From positions 1 through 38,105 of the forward strand of contig MKTX01000018.1 of NCBI GenBank assembly GCA_001898465.1: DNA of 38,105 nucleotides, written 5' to 3'. The notes beneath the pieces are model-generated. The model searched no databases and had not been told where the DNA came from. It saw only the letters and a list, made by a program, of their open reading frames with translations. Origin of the DNA: Sphingobacteriales bacterium 39-19 (GTDB lineage Bacteria > Bacteroidota > Bacteroidia > Chitinophagales > Chitinophagaceae). Shown in pieces: positions 33,499 to 38,105 of the stretch; position 1 is the first letter of the stretch, and every line of letters starts with the position of its first letter. A program made the position numbers and the translations under genes.

Positions 33499-35025
33499 TT
33501 AAAATCTTCTTATTCTTCTGAGTGCGTCACCAACGGCGAATTCATGCGTATGATTAAAAGTATGCAAGTTATAAAAACCTTTGCTAAGATCAGGAAAAAC
33601 AATCTCTATAAATTCCTCCCGGTATTCAGTTTCCGATATTGTGAGGATCTCAGATTTTGTAAGGGCCTTACCGTAAGTATCGCCGGAAAATTGACCATAC
33701 CTATAGAGTTTTCCATCTAGTTTCTGAATTTTCCCGGCATTTCTGCCCATACGGGAATCAGACAGCACCGGGTTTTTAGGATGCGGCCGCCATTCCTGTG
33801 AAAAAAGATCATCGGCATAATAAATACAAAGTTCTTCATGCCCTGCCGCATCAGGTAATGATTTTACCGTGCAAAACAGCCACCATGTATCATTGATCTT
33901 TTCTATGATTGTGTCAACGGCACGTATATTCTCTATTAAGTTTTTCTCAAAAGCCCAATTCCCGGGAAATGAGATACATTTCCACAGTTGTATATTGCTT
34001 GCTGCAATAGATTCCGGGATCATGTACAACTGTTCATTTACTTCAATAATATTAGGGAAAGAAAGATGGTATTTTTCTTCTATCAATTTATAAGGCCCTT
34101 CTGCTACCCCGTTCTTTAATTTTAAATACGATAAATACCCTTTATGATTTTTATATTCCAGTTCTTCAAAAAAAATAAAATACTCATTCTTATAAAAAAA
34201 GGGAAAAGGATCTGCCCAAAATTTACCCTTAGGAGGTAATATTGTTTTATAGGTATTGATGCTATTAAAATCGGGTACCTTCATAAACTGATACAACAGG
34301 ATCCATTGCCTTTTATAAAATATCTTATCTGCCAGGTTATACAAAAACGAACCCAGTAAATTTCGTTTCTTTGTTTTATAGGAAAGCCTGGAATAATTTT
34401 GTTCTTTTACTTCTAAATTATCCACATTCGAGTGGCCTGCTAAATACCGGGGAATAATAAGGGAGCATTTGGCCAAAATTGAATTTATCGTTTTTAGCAA
34501 TAAGCCGGCTTCAATACTGTTACAGGTATTATAAACAACCGATTTAATCCCTACTGCATACTGATAAAGCTTTATATTAATTACAGTTTCACCCGTTTTA
34601 TAATCCTTCACTATATTTTCTACCAGGCCACCCGTATTTAATGTATTTAATTGTAAGATTGAAACAGGCAGTTGTTTTGAAAAACCCGAAAGGATTTCCT
34701 CATTTAATTCAGCAAAAGAAATAAAATATGCAAAATGAGTAAGCTGTTGCGGTAAATTAAAAATATCAGCCAGGTTTTTTATATGATAGCACATTCGCCC
34801 TGTTCCTGGGTATGGCTTTGGAGTTAAATATGTATTGGGGCTTTTTAAAATTTTATGTTCTAATAAAAATAATAAATCCTGGCTTTTTTTGTTTTTGATA
34901 TTTTTATGGGGGGGGGGTAAAATGTATAATATTACTGTAAATCCTTTTTTTTCAATCTCCCCAATGCTATCAGCCTGCCACCGGGGCAGGCTTTTAAAAA
35001 TAAAAATACCAATTAGTTTTTCCAT
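33499..35025 (-). CDS. GINT1_N-like (beta-propeller) protein, surface-glycan operon
   Basis: This 508-residue protein has a formyltransferase-like N-terminal third (LIGIFIFKSLPRWQADSIGE; LQLNTLNTGGL near 150), then a C-terminal beta-propeller-like region. The latter carries GKFWADPFPFFYKNEYFIFF, YHLSFPNIIEV, MIPES, ENIRAVDTIIEKINDTWWLF, WRPHPKNPV and LYRYGQFSGDTYGKAL. This pattern recalls the N-terminal domain of glucosamine inositolphosphorylceramide transferase (GINT1_N, GH43-like). Codons 37-39 (PPP) sit on a G10 tract at 34908-34917. It overlaps the GNAT-like gene by 13 bases. The reaction is unknown. Confidence 0.72.
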   Translation of the reverse strand: MEKLIGIFIFKSLPRWQADSIGEIEKKGFTVILYILPPPHKNIKNKKSQDLLFLLEHKILKSPNTYLTPKPYPGTGRMCYHIKNLADIFNLPQQLTHFAYFISFAELNEEILSGFSKQLPVSILQLNTLNTGGLVENIVKDYKTGETVINIKLYQYAVGIKSVVYNTCNSIEAGLLLKTINSILAKCSLIIPRYLAGHSNVDNLEVKEQNYSRLSYKTKKRNLLGSFLYNLADKIFYKRQWILLYQFMKVPDFNSINTYKTILPPKGKFWADPFPFFYKNEYFIFFEELEYKNHKGYLSYLKLKNGVAEGPYKLIEEKYHLSFPNIIEVNEQLYMIPESIAASNIQLWKCISFPGNWAFEKNLIENIRAVDTIIEKINDTWWLFCTVKSLPDAAGHEELCIYYADDLFSQEWRPHPKNPVLSDSRMGRNAGKIQKLDGKLYRYGQFSGDTYGKALTKSEILTISETEYREEFIEIVFPDLSKGFYNLHTFNHTHEFAVGDALRRIRRF

Positions 35026-36053
35026 AATTCATTGCCCAAATTAAATTCAAAATCAGAATCTGCAGGTGTCGCCATAATGATGTTTCTATCTCTAACTCTT
35101 TTCTCCCACCCTTCTTCTAACATTAAATTTGTAAATATTTCAGATGGCAATCCCACCTTTTTAAAATGATTCTGTATTAATTTTTTATCCAACCATTGCA
35201 AACTGGAACCAAATAAAACGGCATCCATCTTATTTTTTTTCATAAGAATTTTAGATGCGGTACAAATAAAATCAACAACTTCTTCATTCTTTGCAGCCAT
35301 TCGATAATCTGATACCATTAACACTCTCATCCCTCTCCATATTTCCCTGCGTAATACAAAATACCCTTGCAAGTTTTTTTTACTATCATAAATATGGTAA
35401 TGGATATATTTATTTGCAAAACTGCCAAATCGTAAATCGTCAAATTGCCCGCTTCTTTCAAATTCTATAACGTCTTGATTCCAGGCAGTAACTACTTGAG
35501 GCAAACCGTTTTTTTTAACAGCCTGTAATTTTTCAATGTGGATGCTGTCATCAAATTTCCCCCGGCCGGGTAATTTTCGTAAAGTAATTTTTAAATAAGT
35601 ATTTACACCGGCGTAAACGTATGAAAAAGCATTTTTAATAAACAAAAACTTATAAATATCACCAATTGATTTTTCTTTTAAAATAAGGTGTAATTTTTTT
35701 GAAATATCACTTACACCAATCCCAAAATGAATATGGCTCTTAATGGTTTTAGATAATAACTTCACCCCTACCCCGGTATTCAGGTAATCGGGACGCACAA
35801 TATAGTCATAAGCAAATACACAATTATTTATTTTTGATTGATAAAAGCAACGCACCGGGTAAAGAATAATTTGACCAATAATTTCATCATGACTCAGTGC
35901 TATTAAATGACGAATGCTTTCGGGGCGCTCTTGCAGCGTCCATTTATAGCCCGCTTGAATTGCAGCAGTTTGTCTTTCATTATACAGTTCTTTATTAAAC
36001 TGAATAAAACTTTCTTTTAATGCGGGGGTACTTTCTATGACGGATAAATTCAT
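35013..36053 (-). CDS. GNAT-like acyltransferase
   Basis: This 346-residue protein has a GNAT-type fold in its N-terminal half: IRHLIALSHDEIIGQIILYP, FAYDYIVRPDYLNTGVGVKLL (core acetyl-CoA loop, about 82-102) and a long second half (about 175-346) that may be a second GNAT/FemAB-like unit. It is first in the five-gene minus-strand unit and overlaps the next gene by 13 bases. It probably moves an acyl group onto a sugar or amino sugar in the pathway, possibly from the operon's own carrier protein. That link is inference. Confidence 0.7.
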   Translation of the reverse strand: MNLSVIESTPALKESFIQFNKELYNERQTAAIQAGYKWTLQERPESIRHLIALSHDEIIGQIILYPVRCFYQSKINNCVFAYDYIVRPDYLNTGVGVKLLSKTIKSHIHFGIGVSDISKKLHLILKEKSIGDIYKFLFIKNAFSYVYAGVNTYLKITLRKLPGRGKFDDSIHIEKLQAVKKNGLPQVVTAWNQDVIEFERSGQFDDLRFGSFANKYIHYHIYDSKKNLQGYFVLRREIWRGMRVLMVSDYRMAAKNEEVVDFICTASKILMKKNKMDAVLFGSSLQWLDKKLIQNHFKKVGLPSEIFTNLMLEEGWEKRVRDRNIIMATPADSDFEFNLGNELWKN

Positions 36054-36348
36054 GCTGCAATTTAATGATGCTATAAAAGTAGTAAATAAATGAATGACGG
36101 ATAAAACAGTAAGAATTTTAATTTCTTTGCTATATGGCGTTTCTTTCCTGCTGCTTGTAACGGGTGAATGAACAAGAGCTGTGAGTCAATTTCAGGTATA
36201 TAGTAAAATACCCTTCTCTGGTTTCTATTTGAAATAGTACCGACATAAAAGAATGGGTATACTTTCATAATGCAAAGCAGGTATGTTTTATAAAAATTAA
36301 AACAGGAAAACTGGCTTACAAGAGATCAACTCCTTAGATAAAATGGAA
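36054..36348. other. Intergenic gap before the surface-glycan operon
   Basis: About 295 bases hold no gene I can support. A minus-strand frame at 36071-36268 (65 codons) has no recognisable domain. The 14-mer ATGATGCTATAAAA at 36065-36078 is repeated at 31246-31259, so it flanks the operon on both sides. Confidence 0.5.
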
Positions 36349-37148
36349 CTAATTATAATTAACAGTTACATTTGCCGTGTTTATAAATTGATCGCTACTA
36401 TCATACATATCAAAAGCATAATCACCGGCTATATAAAAACTATATTTTATATAGGTAAAATAAGTGTCCGGGCTAATATCATAAGTTTTTACATCTATCT
36501 TTTCAAATTTCCCGTTCACTTTGCGATACACTTTCAGCGTAAGTTGTTTAATATTTAAATTCGTAGGATAATTGTCTAATACAATATAGGCATAACTTCC
36601 TTTATCCCTGTCAATCGTAATGGTTCTGGATTCTTTAGCGATACCCGATACAGGAACTTGAGTAGAAACAAAAGCCTTAGACTGGCTAAAATTACTACCG
36701 GTACCCGAAGTGTTATTTACTTTGCTTTCCACCGTTACATAACCGGAATTTATAAATACACCATTCCCATCATGTACATCAAATGCAAAGTCCCCGGTAG
36801 TAACAAAATTGTATTTGATATAGGTATAGGTTAATGTATTGTCTATGTCATAACTTTCACTTTAATTTTTTCATACTGTCCGCCTATTTTTTTATAAGAA
36901 GTCAGCTTTATGGAATTGGATAAAAATTTGTTAGGATAGTTATCAATGATTACGTAAGCAAAACTCCCTTTATCCGTATTAATAAAGATTTTTTTATCTT
37001 CCGTGGCTTGCCCCCGTACGGGCATATCTATAGAAATATAAACCCTTGATTTTGCATAATTGCCCGAAGTTTGATTTCCTACCTGGGCGCTTGTATGGAT
37101 GGAACTTGCAACACAGAAAAAAGCAAGTGCTAATATGATTTTTTGCAT
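36349..37148 (-). pseudogene. Secreted two-repeat protein broken by a one-base frameshift
   Basis: A frame beginning at 37148 encodes a signal peptide (MQKIILALAFFCVASSIHTSA) and about 80 residues, then stops at a TAG (36843-36845). The next frame continues the same protein: YDIDNTLTYTYIKYNFV then DFAFDVHDGNG, through to 36349. The joined product has two tandem domains of about 115 residues with matching blocks: DKGSFAYVIIDNYP and DKGSYAYIVLDNYP; YTYIKYNF and FTYIKYSF; FAFDVHD and YAFDMYD. Near 36852 the sequence AAAGTTATGAC is one T short of AAAGTTTATGAC, which would restore the frame. It may be a real pseudogene, a slippage site or a base error. No function is known. Confidence 0.75.
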
Positions 37149-37509
37149 TGTAAAAGCATTTAGAGTTTGGTAGAATAATTTACATAATCGAATATAATAA
37201 TATTTTTAATTATAAGCGAAAAATCGTAAGCCAACATTTTCCAATAAAAGAAGGCAGGCAATAAACAATAAAATCCCATCAAAAAACTACCCTTCTGTAC
37301 AAGAATATAAAATGATTTTAAAAATTAACGAATCTTAATTCGGAATAAGATAGAAATAAGATAGAACTTAAATCAACTAAAAAGTAATCGAAGAAATCAT
37401 AAGCTACAAGTACTAAACCCCCAATCCATTGAAAATGTATGAAGGCTAATCCCGGGCTTTCACAAATAAAAAAATATATCCCTAAAATATCGGCAAAATA
37501 GATACAAAA
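37149..37509. other. Non-coding gap between the pseudogene and the rRNA terminator
   Basis: About 360 AT-rich bases contain no gene I can support. The 11-mer ATAAGATAGAA occurs twice in tandem near 37344-37366. The minus-strand frame at 37318-37512 ends inside the terminator and is not credible. Confidence 0.5.
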
Positions 37510-37541
37510 CAAAAAAGCCCTTCAAACTAAATTGAAGGGCT
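37510..37541 (-). terminator. Terminator of the rRNA operon
   Basis: Stem AGCCCTTCAA (37516-37525) pairs with TTGAAGGGCT (37532-37541) around a six-base loop. On the minus strand it is followed by a T-run (A-run at 37510-37516 on the plus strand). It lies 12 bases beyond the 5S gene. Confidence 0.92.
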
Positions 37542-37552
37542 CTTTAAAAGAA

Positions 37553-37663
37553 TATGGCAGCTACCTACTCTCCCGCATTGTTGTGCAGTACCATCGGCCA
37601 TGAGGGGCTTAACTTCTCTGTTCGGTATGGGAAGAGGTGAACACCCTCGGAAAAACCACCATA
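37553..37663 (-). rRNA. rrf: 5S ribosomal RNA
   Basis: On the minus strand the gene begins TATGGTGG and ends GCTGCCATA, and these pair as the terminal helix. Inside are the conserved GTTCACCTCTTCCC, CCGAACAGAGAAGTTAAG and GATGGTACTGC segments. The length of about 111 bases is normal for Bacteroidota. It follows 23S by about 80 bases. Confidence 0.95.
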
Positions 37664-37739
37664 AGAAGGTGAATTTGTACGAGTACAAAAACAATAAGTT
37701 AACATATTGGAATAAGTTGCAAAAAGAGAAAAATTAAAA

Positions 37740-38105
<366 letters not shown>

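Noticed and set aside
36071..36268. 65-codon minus-strand frame
   Set aside because: No domain, poor start context, odd composition; likely chance.
37318..37512. 64-codon minus-strand frame after 5S rRNA
   Set aside because: It begins inside the rRNA terminator and is Phe/Tyr-rich from AT-rich DNA.

Overview
The window looks like chromosomal DNA of a Bacteroidota bacterium, most likely from the Chitinophagales/Chitinophagaceae side. This is inferred from gene content and promoter style, not from a database search. Pointers are AT-rich DNA, promoters of the TAnnTTTG type, a fused CcoO/cytochrome c protein, DUF3667, a PolX-like protein with a decayed polymerase site, and an NtrY-like kinase with many membrane segments.

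Left part (1-6690) is accessory DNA. It holds two members of a secreted, cysteine-containing, Gly/Pro-linker protein family. Their C-terminal domains differ: one looks like a permuted papain-like fold, the other has a JAMM-like metal motif. There is also an orphan AHH-nuclease tip. Small genes that look like immunity partners follow: a one-TM protein, two tandem Imm11/DUF1629-like paralogues, and a DUF6705-like secreted protein. Signs of turnover are dense: an in-frame TGA, a C9 tract, a relic gene end, a REP-like palindrome, a displaced tRNA-Leu 3' end, a MITE-like inverted-repeat element and a multi-hairpin segment. The region ends at an intact tRNA-Leu(CAG). I read it as a polymorphic-toxin/immunity cassette locus beside a tRNA integration hotspot.

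Middle part (6727-23035) is mostly housekeeping. A minus-strand run reads plsC, priA, murB, an LtaS-like sulfatase-fold membrane protein, a CDF metal exporter and a nitroreductase. Divergent from it are rplU, rpmA and a Lys/Ala-repeat histone-H1-like protein closed by a clear terminator, then the PolX-like protein. Convergent with that is DUF3667, mazG and a 1234-residue sensor kinase.

The region 23148-29297 holds a secreted protein and then an Rrf2-family regulator with three Fe-S-type cysteines. A perfect inverted repeat lies over the regulator's promoter. Downstream is a cbb3-type oxidase operon: a CcoN with a duplicated N-terminal extension, CcoO fused to a second cytochrome c, two small membrane proteins, a group III truncated haemoglobin and a haemerythrin. 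The set suggests respiration under low oxygen or nitric oxide stress. A methyltransferase and a TSUP transporter follow.

The region 31299-36053 is a compact five-gene minus-strand operon: a GNAT-like protein, a GINT1_N-like protein with a G10 tract, an acyl carrier protein, a short adenylate-forming ligase and an SDR reductase. No ketosynthase is present, which suggests tailoring or activation of an acyl group for a surface glycan or lipid. After it comes a two-repeat secreted protein broken by one frameshift. The window ends in an rRNA operon on the minus strand (23S 3' part, 5S, terminator).
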